Shown here: positions 8,379 through 15,913 of the stretch, one piece after another
How positions within the stretch are numbered: position 1 is the stretch's first letter
Layout of the letters: each line of letters starts with the position of its first letter
Made by a program: the position numbers and the translations under genes
Notes under the pieces: model-generated
Database searches by the model: none
Seen by the model: the letters and a program-made list of their open reading frames with translations, nothing else
Told to the model about the DNA's origin: nothing
From: Gephyromycinifex aptenodytis
GTDB taxonomy: Bacteria; Actinomycetota; Actinomycetes; Actinomycetales; Dermatophilaceae
DNA: 64,000 bases
Assembly: GCF_012277275.1 (NCBI RefSeq)
Contig: NZ_CP051155.1
Location: 1,984,001 to 2,048,000 of the forward strand
Direction of reading: 5' to 3'

Positions 8379-8680
8379 GGCACGGGCTGGGTGGTGATAT
8401 CTGTCCGGCTCTCCTCGAGATGGGCGAGAGCTTGGGGCCGGATCACGGGACCGGGCACGCTCACGCACTCATTGATGTCGACGCGCGGTTCCCGTCCCGA
8501 CGGGACGGCGTCGGCATGCTCGGCCGAGGTAAGGAGTCGGGGCAGGTGGATGAGGCCGTTGAGTTCGATCCCCTCCTCGACCGTGTAGCGGGAGCAGTCG
8601 CCGTCGACGAAGTGGGCATGGAGCACACCCTGGGAGCGCGTAAGCCGGAGCCCGGTCATGGGGATGTCCTCTGAGGTCAC
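8375..8680 (-). CDS. Unrecognised 101-residue protein in siderophore operon
   Basis: The GTG start is 5 bp from the stop of the receptor gene and its stop overlaps the GTG of the exporter gene (GTGA), so translation is coupled on both sides. The protein is soluble, acidic in its first half (VDGDCSRYTVEEGIELNG) and has no signal peptide or membrane helix. I recognise no family. It might be a siderophore-associated accessory protein or a remnant of a biosynthetic gene. Confidence 0.6.
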   Translation of the reverse strand: MTSEDIPMTGLRLTRSQGVLHAHFVDGDCSRYTVEEGIELNGLIHLPRLLTSAEHADAVPSGREPRVDINECVSVPGPVIRPQALAHLEESRTDITTQPVP

Positions 8681-8685
8681 CTTGG

Positions 8686-9672
8686 TCAGGAGAGCTTCTT
8701 GAGAATGGTCTCGAACCCCTCGAGGGACTTCAGACCGGTCTCATAGCGGTCGGCGAAGAAGTACGGCAGTCCGTAAGCGTGCCCGGCTTTGACGGCCGGG
8801 ATCGTGGGGTACGTCGGCAACTTTTGGAGCTCGACCGCGCCCTCGCCGGGCTTGCCGTCAACGGTCTGCTCATACAAGACGACGGTGGCGTCGTGGAGAC
8901 GAGTCAGCTGCTCGGCTGACAAGAAGGTGGCGTTCTGCTTGGTCTCCTGCGCGGAGACGGAGGTGAGCGTTCCGCCAGCGTCGGTAATGGTGTCACCCGG
9001 CCACGAGATGGGCGAGTACACGTTGACCTCATTGAAGTAGTCGAGGGGGGCGAAGATGTTTTTCGACAGGACGTCTGCGTAGGTCTTCTTGATCTCGGCG
9101 GCCTTGGCCTCGTAGGCCTCCTTAGCCTTCTTCGCGTCCTCGCCGTCCCCCAGCGCCTGGCTCATCTTCAAGGTGGCGTCCTTGGTCTCAGCGGAGCCGG
9201 TAGCACGGATAAGGACGGTGGGGGCGATGGCGTTGAGCTTGGCCCATTGGGCCTTAGCCTCGGCGGAAAGCTCTTTCTCCGTACCACCTCGGACGAATCC
9301 GATCATGAGATCGGGCTTGAGCGCGACGATCTTCTCGTACTCGGGCCCGTCCTTGCCGAGGACGAGGGGAAGGTCCTTGACCTTCGCGTACTCCTCCGGG
9401 AGGAAGGAGTCGGCGTAGTCGCCATCCATGGTCGCGACGGGCGTGATCCCGGCGCCAAGCAAGGGCCCGACGCCGCCCTCGAGAGCAACAGCGCGCTTCG
9501 GCGCCGTCGGGATGGTCACGGGACCGAAGGCTGTCTCGACGGTCCGGGTCGCGGCCTGCGTCGACGAGGATGCCGATGCGGAAGCTCGTGTTTCCTCCGG
9601 CGAGGTACCGCCGCAGGCGGTGAGGGTGAGGGCGGCACTGAGCAGCATGGGTAGTGCAGTCGTGATGCGCAT
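8686..9672 (-). CDS. Iron-siderophore ABC transporter substrate-binding lipoprotein (FecB/FhuD type)
   Basis: 328 residues. A signal peptide ends in the lipobox LTAC (Cys about residue 20), followed by a Ser/Ala-rich tether. The class III periplasmic-binding fold follows: TVETAFGPVTIPTAPKRAVAL, a helical backbone with KAKEAYEAKAAEIKKTY (about 180-200) and a C-terminal lobe with VKAGHAYGLPYFFADRYETGLKSLE. It should capture ferric siderophore at the outer face of the membrane. GAAGGA precedes the ATG. The 200-bp gap to the ATPase gene contains a possible 25-codon gene. Confidence 0.9.
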   Translation of the reverse strand: MRITTALPMLLSAALTLTACGGTSPEETRASASASSSTQAATRTVETAFGPVTIPTAPKRAVALEGGVGPLLGAGITPVATMDGDYADSFLPEEYAKVKDLPLVLGKDGPEYEKIVALKPDLMIGFVRGGTEKELSAEAKAQWAKLNAIAPTVLIRATGSAETKDATLKMSQALGDGEDAKKAKEAYEAKAAEIKKTYADVLSKNIFAPLDYFNEVNVYSPISWPGDTITDAGGTLTSVSAQETKQNATFLSAEQLTRLHDATVVLYEQTVDGKPGEGAVELQKLPTYPTIPAVKAGHAYGLPYFFADRYETGLKSLEGFETILKKLS

Positions 9673-9736
9673 GGTGAGTCCTTCTCTGAGGGGTACGGGA
9701 GCACTCGTGATCAGTGGGTTTGGTGAGGCGTGTTAG

Positions 9737-9814
9737 TCAGGCGCTGACGACAGCGGCGTGCGCGACGGTGAGAACGTCGTTGACGGTGTTGCATGCCAGA
9801 CCGTTGCAGCCCAT
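9737..9814 (-). CDS. Possible 25-residue Cys-containing peptide
   Basis: Between the ATPase and receptor genes an ATG at 9814 opens 25 codons ending in TGA. It is preceded by GCGAGGT six nucleotides upstream, a fair Shine-Dalgarno. The product begins MGCNGLACNTVNDVLT and ends in a small, Ala/Val-rich stretch with one His. Spacing to the neighbours (57 and 64 bp) leaves room for exactly one short gene. Third codon positions are mostly G or C. No homologue is recognised; a short relic of a larger gene or chance are alternatives. Confidence 0.4.
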   Translation of the reverse strand: MGCNGLACNTVNDVLTVAHAAVVSA

Positions 9815-9871
9815 GGGTAGACCTCGCGCCCGCCATTAACCTGCGAGCGGGCTGAGATACGGCCCTGGTGG

Positions 9872-10672
9872 TCATGCGATCTTTGGAATCGGACGGCGGC
9901 GGGGCACGACCAGGGGAGTCCCTGTCTCCGGGTCGGGGACGACCCGGGCGGCGAGACCGAAAACCTCGCCGACGATCTCGGCGGTGACGACGTCCGCGGG
10001 AGTCCCGGAGGCGACGACCCGGCCGGCGTGGACAACGACGACGTGATCGGCGTAGCGGGCGGCGAGACCGAGGTCGTGCAGGACAGCGACGACGGCGCCG
10101 CCACGGTCAACGAGAGCGGCACATACGTCGAGTACGTCGACCTGGTGTGCGATGTCGAGAAAGCTGATCGGTTCGTCGAGCAGCAGCGCGCCGGTGTCCT
10201 GCGCCAGGATCATCGCGATCCACACACGCTGGCGTTGACCGCCTGAGAGCCGAGCCACCGGACGGTCCGCGAGGCCGGTCGTGGCGGTCACTGCCAGAGC
10301 GGCGTCCACGGCGGCCCGGTCGGAGGCGGTGGGTGGGGCGAAGGGGCGTCGGTGGGGTTGTCGCCCGCGTAGGACGAGGTCGCGCACGATGATTCCATCG
10401 GGAGCGCTGGGCTGCTGCGGGAGGACGGCGAGGGTACGGGCTAGCTCTCGCGGGGAGAAGGATCTGCTGTTGCGCCCACGGACGAAGACCTCGCCAGCCT
10501 GGGGACGGAGCAGGCGAGCAAGGGAGAGCAAGAGGGTGGACTTGCCGCACCCATTAGGCCCCACAACCGCGGTGAAAGCGCCATCGGGGATCGAGACGTT
10601 AACGCCGTGGAGGACTGCTGGTCTGCCCGGGTATCCGACGACCAGCCCGCGCGCTTCGAGCAGGGCGCTCAC
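9872..10672 (-). CDS. Iron-siderophore ABC transporter ATPase (FecE/FepC type)
   Basis: 266 residues with Walker A GPNGCGKST at 38-46, Q-loop region LPQQPSAPDG near 84-93, ABC signature LSGGQRQR at 142-149, Walker B LLLDEP at 163-168 and the switch His at 199 (VLHD). FepC-like spacing and the surrounding permease and receptor genes make ferric-siderophore import its likely role. The GTG start overlaps the stop of the degenerate hydroxylase frame (GTGA). The tail PRRRPIPKIA is unremarkable. Confidence 0.92.
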   Translation of the reverse strand: MSALLEARGLVVGYPGRPAVLHGVNVSIPDGAFTAVVGPNGCGKSTLLLSLARLLRPQAGEVFVRGRNSRSFSPRELARTLAVLPQQPSAPDGIIVRDLVLRGRQPHRRPFAPPTASDRAAVDAALAVTATTGLADRPVARLSGGQRQRVWIAMILAQDTGALLLDEPISFLDIAHQVDVLDVCAALVDRGGAVVAVLHDLGLAARYADHVVVVHAGRVVASGTPADVVTAEIVGEVFGLAARVVPDPETGTPLVVPRRRPIPKIA

Positions 10673-11381
10673 GAAGCTGACACCATCGAGGGATGCGATC
10701 CCGAACGGCCCACCTCGGGGTGCGTCCCGATAAGTGCGCCGACGATCTCACAGGCTCGGGCGGCGAGGGCCCTCAGCGGGAGAACGCCACGACCGTGCTG
10801 ATGCCGGGACTGCCCCATGAAGACGAGCCGCCGGGTGTCCTCGACGTCCCACGTCGCAGTGAGGTCGTGTCGAGCTAGGGTGCGGCCCAGGTCATCACGG
10901 CGCAATAGCGCGGCGTCAGTATCCAGGAGCGCGGCCGAGTTGGGCGGCTCGTAACCGGGGGCGCAGATACTGACGTCGGCCGGGAGCGCCGTATTGGTTG
11001 CGCCAGGTCCCTCGCGGTCTGAGAGGACGGTTCTGCCACTGACTGCCGCGTCGTTCGCCAAGACGTGGTTGGTGTCGAGGCGGCCCGGCTCGGCGGGGCC
11101 CTGGGACGGCGGCTGTTCGGTCTTGATAACGGGTGCTTTCGTACGTCGGGCTGGTGCCGCGAACTGGTCTATGCGCGCCACTGCCAGGTCGATCTGGGAT
11201 CGGTTGCTGCGATAGAAAGCGGCGGGGAAACGTGGCTCCAGGTCGTGGACGAGCACCGGGGCACAGTGCGGTTGAAAGGGCCTCTGCCTGACGTTCCCAG
11301 GCGGGAAGGCCGTGGCACCCAAGCGATAGGTGGGGTGCCGGGAATCGCCACCCCCCTCCCCGCGTGAAGTACCGCTTGCAT
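10669..11381 (-). pseudogene. Remnant of siderophore L-lysine/L-ornithine N-hydroxylase
   Basis: Two frames together resemble a shortened IucD/PvdA-type flavin N-monooxygenase. From the ATG at 11381 the first frame gives ...GTSGRGPFN, like the N-terminal GxGPFNL FAD motif. The frame used after about 11320 gives VHDLEPRFPAAFYRSNRSQI, like the family 'fleRrpeFxWHpGMllpgsq' segment. Its end gives ADVSICAPGYEPPNSAALL, matching the late ATGYxxP motif with T changed to P, then VFMGQSRHQHG (family ThG) and a C-terminal PLxxLAxRAxxIVxxLLG-like helix. About 200 central residues, including the NADPH site, are missing. The frame keeps its overlap with the ATPase gene. The assignment is by eye. Confidence 0.55.
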
Positions 11382-11395
11382 GACACAGACCTTAG

Positions 11396-11414
11396 CAAGG
11401 TAAGCCTTACCTAA
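11396..11414 (-). promoter_or_regulatory. DtxR/IdeR iron box
   Basis: CAAGGTAAGCCTTACCTAA matches the DtxR/IdeR operator consensus TWAGGTWAGSCTWACCTWA at 18 of 19 positions and is a near-perfect palindrome. It lies 15 bp upstream of the first ATG of the leftward operon, where iron-loaded repressor would block transcription. The whole siderophore operon is therefore probably induced by iron starvation. Confidence 0.85.
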
Positions 11415-11444
11415 GAAGACCCCCTCATGCGCATACCGCCAGAG

Positions 11445-11581
11445 TCAGGCACCGAAAAAGGCCAGGGTGAAGGTAGGTCAGAAGGGGGCAATCTCTCCGT
11501 CGCACTGCAGGACCAGACGCCGGGAGAGCCCACCGACGGGGGCGTACCCAGGGCGATGGAAAAACGCAGCCGCTGATAGCG
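11445..11581 (+). pseudogene. EcsC gene fragment with internal deletion (direct repeat, right copy)
   Basis: The left part (about 11445-11494) matches positions about 2429-2477 of the EcsC gene, including GTAGGTCAGAAGGGGGC. It is joined directly to the gene end (CTCCGTCGCACTGCAGGAC), so about 220 bp are deleted. The frame then continues QTPGEPTDGGVPRAMEKRSR to a stop at 11577-11579. The last ~85 bp are shared with the left copy at 3738-3822, in the same orientation. It marks the right edge of the siderophore block. Confidence 0.75.
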
Positions 11582-11801
11582 CGCAGGGTCTCCTCGACCT
11601 CACGGCGGTCTGAACACGGCCTCGTACTAGTAGGCCGTGCGAACCAACCGAACCTGAACGGGCGCGTTAGTTATCCGGTACTGCCGCCCCGGAGCCGAGG
11701 CGAGGACACAGCAGCTCACCCCATCAATGCGGCTCGACCGAACGCTGGCACCCCGCCCCTGAAAACCGGTCGCCTACCGGACAGACCCCGAGCTGCCCGG
11801 G

Positions 11802-12620
11802 TCAGAAGATCCGGTAGCCGGCCTTGGCAAGCGTGAAGCCGTGGCGGGTGGTCGTGTTGATGCAGGTCACCCCGGTGGTGGCCGAGGTGCAGGAGATTTG
11901 GGTGCTGTTGAGCTTCCACCCGTACGGCAGGACGGCCTGCGGGCCCGCCTGTGTCGCAAGGGGCTTAAGGCCACTCTTGCGGAACCAGTTCTGCGTGCGG
12001 AAGGCCGTGCCTGCCAAGGTGTCACTGATGCACCCGGGCGCTGCAGTGCGGCGGAGTTCGAATGCCTGCCCGTATTCGAGCTCACACGTGCTGGGACGAG
12101 TCGGAAGCACGTACGCAAACTGGTTGATGTCGCACCGCACGTCGCTCGGTCCTGCGAGACAGGCAACGTTGCCGCTCGGAGTGACGAACGCGAAACCGCC
12201 CGGAGAGCTGACGGTCTTGCCTGCGGCGGGCGCCTTCTTGGGCTTGGCGGGAGCGGGCTTCGGCTTAGCTGGCGCCTTCTTGGGTTTGGCGGGAGCGGGC
12301 TTCGGCTTAGCTGGCGCCTTCTTGGGCTTTGCTGAAGCACCCTTGGTGAGCTTTTCGCAAGCGATGCCGTCGCGGTCACGGTCGAGGGTCTTGGGCAGCG
12401 AGTTGTAGAGCGCGGTATCGACCTTGAAGTTGCGGACGCGCGTCGACGACGTCTTGTCGACGGCACCCTTTTTGCCGACACCGTTGGGATAGACACGGTT
12501 GAGCGCGGCGCAGTTCTTGTACTTGGAGGCGCTGGGAGCGGCCTGCGCACTCGGTGCAGCCACAACCATCGGGGACACGGCCAACACGGCCACCATCGCG
12601 AGCTTCAACCTACGAGACAT
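11802..12620 (-). CDS. Secreted Excalibur-domain protein with Lys/Pro/Ala linker
   Basis: 272 residues. A Sec signal peptide (about 1-28, cleavage after AQA) is followed by an Excalibur calcium-binding domain (about 33-92) with NCAALNRVYPNGVG and the EF-hand-like DRDRDGIACE. A repetitive KPKKAPA/KPKPAPA linker (about 97-132) may lie in the cell wall. The C-terminal domain (about 135-272) has spaced cysteines (NVACLAG, VRCDI, STCELE, PGCISD, ISCTS, VTCIN), resembling the secreted DUF6636-like domain of actinobacteria. GGGGGAG precedes the ATG. The linker is encoded by a DNA tandem repeat that may vary in copy number. Confidence 0.8.
   Translation of the reverse strand: MSRRLKLAMVAVLAVSPMVVAAPSAQAAPSASKYKNCAALNRVYPNGVGKKGAVDKTSSTRVRNFKVDTALYNSLPKTLDRDRDGIACEKLTKGASAKPKKAPAKPKPAPAKPKKAPAKPKPAPAKPKKAPAAGKTVSSPGGFAFVTPSGNVACLAGPSDVRCDINQFAYVLPTRPSTCELEYGQAFELRRTAAPGCISDTLAGTAFRTQNWFRKSGLKPLATQAGPQAVLPYGWKLNSTQISCTSATTGVTCINTTTRHGFTLAKAGYRIF
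12229..12335. repeat. 42-bp tandem repeat, about 2.5 units
   Basis: Unit beginning ggcgccttcttgggcttggc, repeated with one or two differences per unit. It encodes the 14-residue KPKKAPAKPKPAPA linker of the Excalibur protein. Confidence 0.85.
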
Positions 12621-12836
12621 GACTACTCCCCCACCAGAATCGGCCGTGCCGACGCCCCGCCGACACCTGAAAACCCTACCCTTGACTATCTCTCAAATAC
12701 CTTGAGCGCGAGCCGAATTCAGGCCGTTTCCCGACGATGTCGTCCGACGCATCGACGTGTACCTGCCTCGTAGCCCTATCGGCGCGAGACCGCGCGTTAT
12801 GAACGGGACACCGCCACTGCCAGGGCCCTGACGAGC

Positions 12837-14006
12837 TCAGCTCGTTGGCTCAACTGCCGGCAGGCGCCGTGCGCTGAAGATCGGGCGCGGAACGGGCCCG
12901 GAGAACGCGGGCAGGTGCGCCACGAACACCAGGGCCCAGCCGATGGCCCACAGCCAACCCGACAGGTCGTTCAGTTCCGCCAGTCGCGTCACGGCCGACA
13001 GCATGACGGCGAGGAACCCGAGCAGGGCCGGAGCGCGCACATGAAGGTAGCCCCCGCCGCGACGAGCCGGAGCCCGCGACATCACCGCGATGACCAACCC
13101 GCCGAGCGCACCGATGGTCAGGCAGTGCGATGCGGTCATCGGTTCGAGAGGGACGACGCCCAGACGACTGAGCCCCCACAGCACCAGGCCGACGGGAATC
13201 CAGCAGAACGCCACGAGCGTCATCAGTGCCAGGCTGTCGTGGCGCGCGTTACGGTACGGCCACCGTGCCATGTGGGCGACCAACACCACCGCTGCCGCCA
13301 TCCCGAGCGACGCCGAGATCGATGGCCAGGGCGCCGTCACGATCGCTGTACCCAGCAGCACCAACGCCGCTCGGCGCCAGACCGGCTTGATGACGACGAC
13401 CGGCACACCGAGCCGGGTGTTGGTCCAATTGACGAAGGCGGGCACCATCCGGCCGCCTACGCCCGTCAGCAGGGTGGTGAACAGCAGGATCATGGCGTTG
13501 GCGAGCGCTTCGGTCACGACGGGTCTGGTGGCGACGAACCCTGATCCGGCGCCCGCGATGACGCAGAACACGATGAGCGACCGCGGGTATCCGCCGATGG
13601 GTTTGATGGAGCGGTGCATCTCCCGCCCGACGATGACGGCGATCCACCAGAACACCGCTCCAACACCGACGGCGGTCACTGCTGTGGGAAGCGTCCCTGG
13701 CGCGACCGACATCACGACGCGGGCGAGGATCCACAGTGCGGCGAGAATCATCACGGGGCGTCCGGAGATCGGTGCCCGCCCGGTCCAGCTCGTGCACGCC
13801 GTGGGGAGGTATCCGGCGAGGGCCCCGCCGCCGACACCGAAGACCATCTCGTGGACGTGCCAGCCGAGCCCCCCGCCGCCAAGACCGAGAGCCGACCACG
13901 CGGGAATCACCACAGCAGCCCAGAAAGCCAGGAGCGCGAACAGCACCCGGTAGGACGCGACCCACGGCCCGTGACCGGGCCAGGTGGTCTCGACGCTTGC
14001 GCCCAT
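12837..14006 (-). CDS. NnrS family membrane protein
   Basis: 389 residues with about 12 hydrophobic helices. NnrS landmarks are WHVHEMVFGVGGGALAGYLPTA (about 49-70) followed by WTGRAPISGRP (about 73-83), the GRMVPAFVNWTN segment (about 185-196) and a late histidine in MTASHCLTIGALGG. NnrS proteins are haem- and copper-containing membrane proteins linked to nitric oxide resistance. GGAGATAAAGGT precedes the ATG at 14006. A flavohemoprotein gene lies 27 kb to the right. Confidence 0.8.
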   Translation of the reverse strand: MGASVETTWPGHGPWVASYRVLFALLAFWAAVVIPAWSALGLGGGGLGWHVHEMVFGVGGGALAGYLPTACTSWTGRAPISGRPVMILAALWILARVVMSVAPGTLPTAVTAVGVGAVFWWIAVIVGREMHRSIKPIGGYPRSLIVFCVIAGAGSGFVATRPVVTEALANAMILLFTTLLTGVGGRMVPAFVNWTNTRLGVPVVVIKPVWRRAALVLLGTAIVTAPWPSISASLGMAAAVVLVAHMARWPYRNARHDSLALMTLVAFCWIPVGLVLWGLSRLGVVPLEPMTASHCLTIGALGGLVIAVMSRAPARRGGGYLHVRAPALLGFLAVMLSAVTRLAELNDLSGWLWAIGWALVFVAHLPAFSGPVPRPIFSARRLPAVEPTS

Positions 14007-14414
14007 ACCTTTATCTCCTCACACCCAGCAGCGTCCACGGCCTTCACCCATGACCGATCCACGGCGGGCCCATCACCGTGCACCAAGCGTTCACCGGCGA
14101 CCGAGTGTGCCGTGGGTCGACCAGAACCCCTCTCGGGGCACGGAAGCGAACGGTGAACGGTGCCCTGAAGCATGGCACGGGCCATGAACTGGCCATTCTC
14201 AATGTTCCTGGGAGATGTCCAGTTGCGGGCCACCCAGCCACGCTGTCCGCCGCACCCAACGCGGCCTGACGGACTGCCACGGCCTTCCCCGGCTCGGTGC
14301 GCATCACCCCCCGGTGTTTCACTACCCGGCACCGTGGGACGACCTAACCGGCGCCCTCACCCTCGATCCCGACGACCGCCCTGCCTCGAGATCAGCCGGG
14401 CCGGACAGCACCCT
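14007..14414. other. Gene-poor gap upstream of nnrS
   Basis: About 400 bp hold the nnrS ribosome site but no convincing gene. Open frames here lack family sequence. I could not identify a regulator site. Confidence 0.5.
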
Positions 14415-15626
14415 TCAGGCGATGCTGCGCAGGTACTTGCCGAAGTGGGGCACGGTAAAGGCGATGCGGCCGCGTTCGCTGGAGTAGATGAGGCCCTTCT
14501 TCAGCAGGCCGTCACGCGCTGGAGACAGCGACTGCGGTTTGCGGTCCAGGTGTTTAGCGACCTCGGCGGTCGGGACCGATTCGGTCTCGTCGAGTTCCTC
14601 ACCTGCGGCCACCTGCTCGGCGGCAACCTCAGCCATTGCCCGCAGATACTCACGCTCCCCTGGAGTGGCACGCTCAAAACGCGAACCGAAGAACCCGACA
14701 CCCAACTCCTCCTCAGCTTCCGGGCCCGCGACCGCCACATCGTGGGCGCTGATCGGCGAGGCCGGCGCCGCATCCCAAGTCACCTTGCCGTAGGCCTGAA
14801 TGAAGTACGGGTAGCCACCCGTCGCGTGGTACATCGCCTCCAGCGCGTCCTGGCTCCACTCGGCGTCTTCCTCGCGCGCCGGGACCTGCAAGGCATGCTC
14901 GGCGGCAGCCCGATCCAACCGGTCGATACGGCTGTACCGGAACAGCCGCTCCGAGTAGGACTTGCTCGCGCTGAGGATCGCGGGCAGATGCGGCAGCCCC
15001 GCACCCACGACGATCACCGGCAAACCGTTCTGACTGATCTCATGGCACGCCGCGCACAACGCCGATACGTCCTGGGGACCGAGATCCTGCATCTCATCGA
15101 TGAAGACCGCCACACCTTTACCCACGTCAGCAGCCAACCCGCCCACGTCGGTCAGCAGCTCCACCAGGTCGATCTCGATGTCACCCGAATCGGCGCGACC
15201 GTTCTGCACCGGCACGTCGATGCCCGGCTGCCACCGGTCGCGCAATTTCGCGTTCGCCGGGGCATCCCGCAAGGCGAATGCCTTGATAACACCCAACACC
15301 TGATCCACGTCGTCCTGCTGCGGATGGCCCAACTCCCGCACCGCCACATGCAAGGCCGCACTCATCGGACGCCGCAACCCTTGATCGGGGCGCGCCTCAA
15401 ACTTTCCACTGCCCCAGCCGGCCCGCACCGCCGACGAGCGAAGCGCGTTGAGCAGCACCGTCTTTCCGACACCACGCAGCCCGGTCAGCACGATCGAGCG
15501 CTCCGGGCGGCCCCGCGCAATCCGCTCGAGCACCACATCGAAGGTGCGCAACTGCTCGTCGCGGCCGGCAAGCTCAGGGGGACGTTGCCCGGCACCTGGG
15601 GCATACGGGTTAGTGATCGGATCCAC
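14415..15626 (-). CDS. AAA-family ATPase with C-terminal winged helix
   Basis: 403 residues. The N-terminal ORC/Cdc6-like AAA domain has Walker A GLRGVGKT at 49-56 and Walker B VFIDE at 174-178. A sensor segment LPVIVVGAGLPHLPAIL follows (about 201-217), then a lid with GGYPYFIQAYG (about 260-270). The C-terminal 90 residues look like a winged-helix DNA-binding domain (VPTAEVAKHLDRKPQSLSPARDGLLKKGLIYSSERG). Proteins of this layout are common in actinobacteria, where their role is not settled; some accompany mobile elements. The GTG at 15626 lies 9 bp from a TATAGT box, suggesting a leaderless mRNA. Confidence 0.75.
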   Translation of the reverse strand: MDPITNPYAPGAGQRPPELAGRDEQLRTFDVVLERIARGRPERSIVLTGLRGVGKTVLLNALRSSAVRAGWGSGKFEARPDQGLRRPMSAALHVAVRELGHPQQDDVDQVLGVIKAFALRDAPANAKLRDRWQPGIDVPVQNGRADSGDIEIDLVELLTDVGGLAADVGKGVAVFIDEMQDLGPQDVSALCAACHEISQNGLPVIVVGAGLPHLPAILSASKSYSERLFRYSRIDRLDRAAAEHALQVPAREEDAEWSQDALEAMYHATGGYPYFIQAYGKVTWDAAPASPISAHDVAVAGPEAEEELGVGFFGSRFERATPGEREYLRAMAEVAAEQVAAGEELDETESVPTAEVAKHLDRKPQSLSPARDGLLKKGLIYSSERGRIAFTVPHFGKYLRSIA

Positions 15627-15634
15627 GACCGGAG

Positions 15635-15640
15635 ACTATA
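15635..15640 (-). promoter_or_regulatory. -10 box TATAGT for leaderless AAA ATPase gene
   Basis: TATAGT on the minus strand ends 8 nt before the GTG start. No Shine-Dalgarno intervenes, as expected for a leaderless transcript. Confidence 0.45.
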
Positions 15641-15913
15641 AGCCGCTCTAGCCCGCCAGACAGAGGCGCGCAGAAAACAAACCCGGCGGATCGCCCTTTC
15701 CACTGACTGCTGACCCGCGCCACTGACTGTTTGGTGCGGGTCGACAAGGTGCGCTCAGTTCTGCGGTCCATTTCTGGGTAACCGCACCCCCGCGACTCCC
15801 CCGCTTCTTGGTGGACGCCGGGCATCTTCGCCAGCCGCACAACCTCCTACCTTAGAGCGTTATAGCTGTTGAAAACACTTGATGTAGTATGTGTGTTCGA
15901 TTTAGACTCGAGT

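Noticed and set aside
9737-9814. Calling the 25-residue ORF a RiPP precursor
   Set aside because: No modifying enzyme or peptidase of a known RiPP class is visible nearby, so only a neutral small-ORF call is justified.
14172-15641. 489-codon plus-strand frame opposite the AAA ATPase
   Set aside because: Composition is that of a GC-rich shadow, without domains, whereas the minus strand has a full Walker A/B protein.
15869-15913. TTG start and SOS box for the HNH gene
   Set aside because: Only half of a TCGAAC-type palindrome is present and the extra residues are atypical; the ATG at 15914 is preferred.
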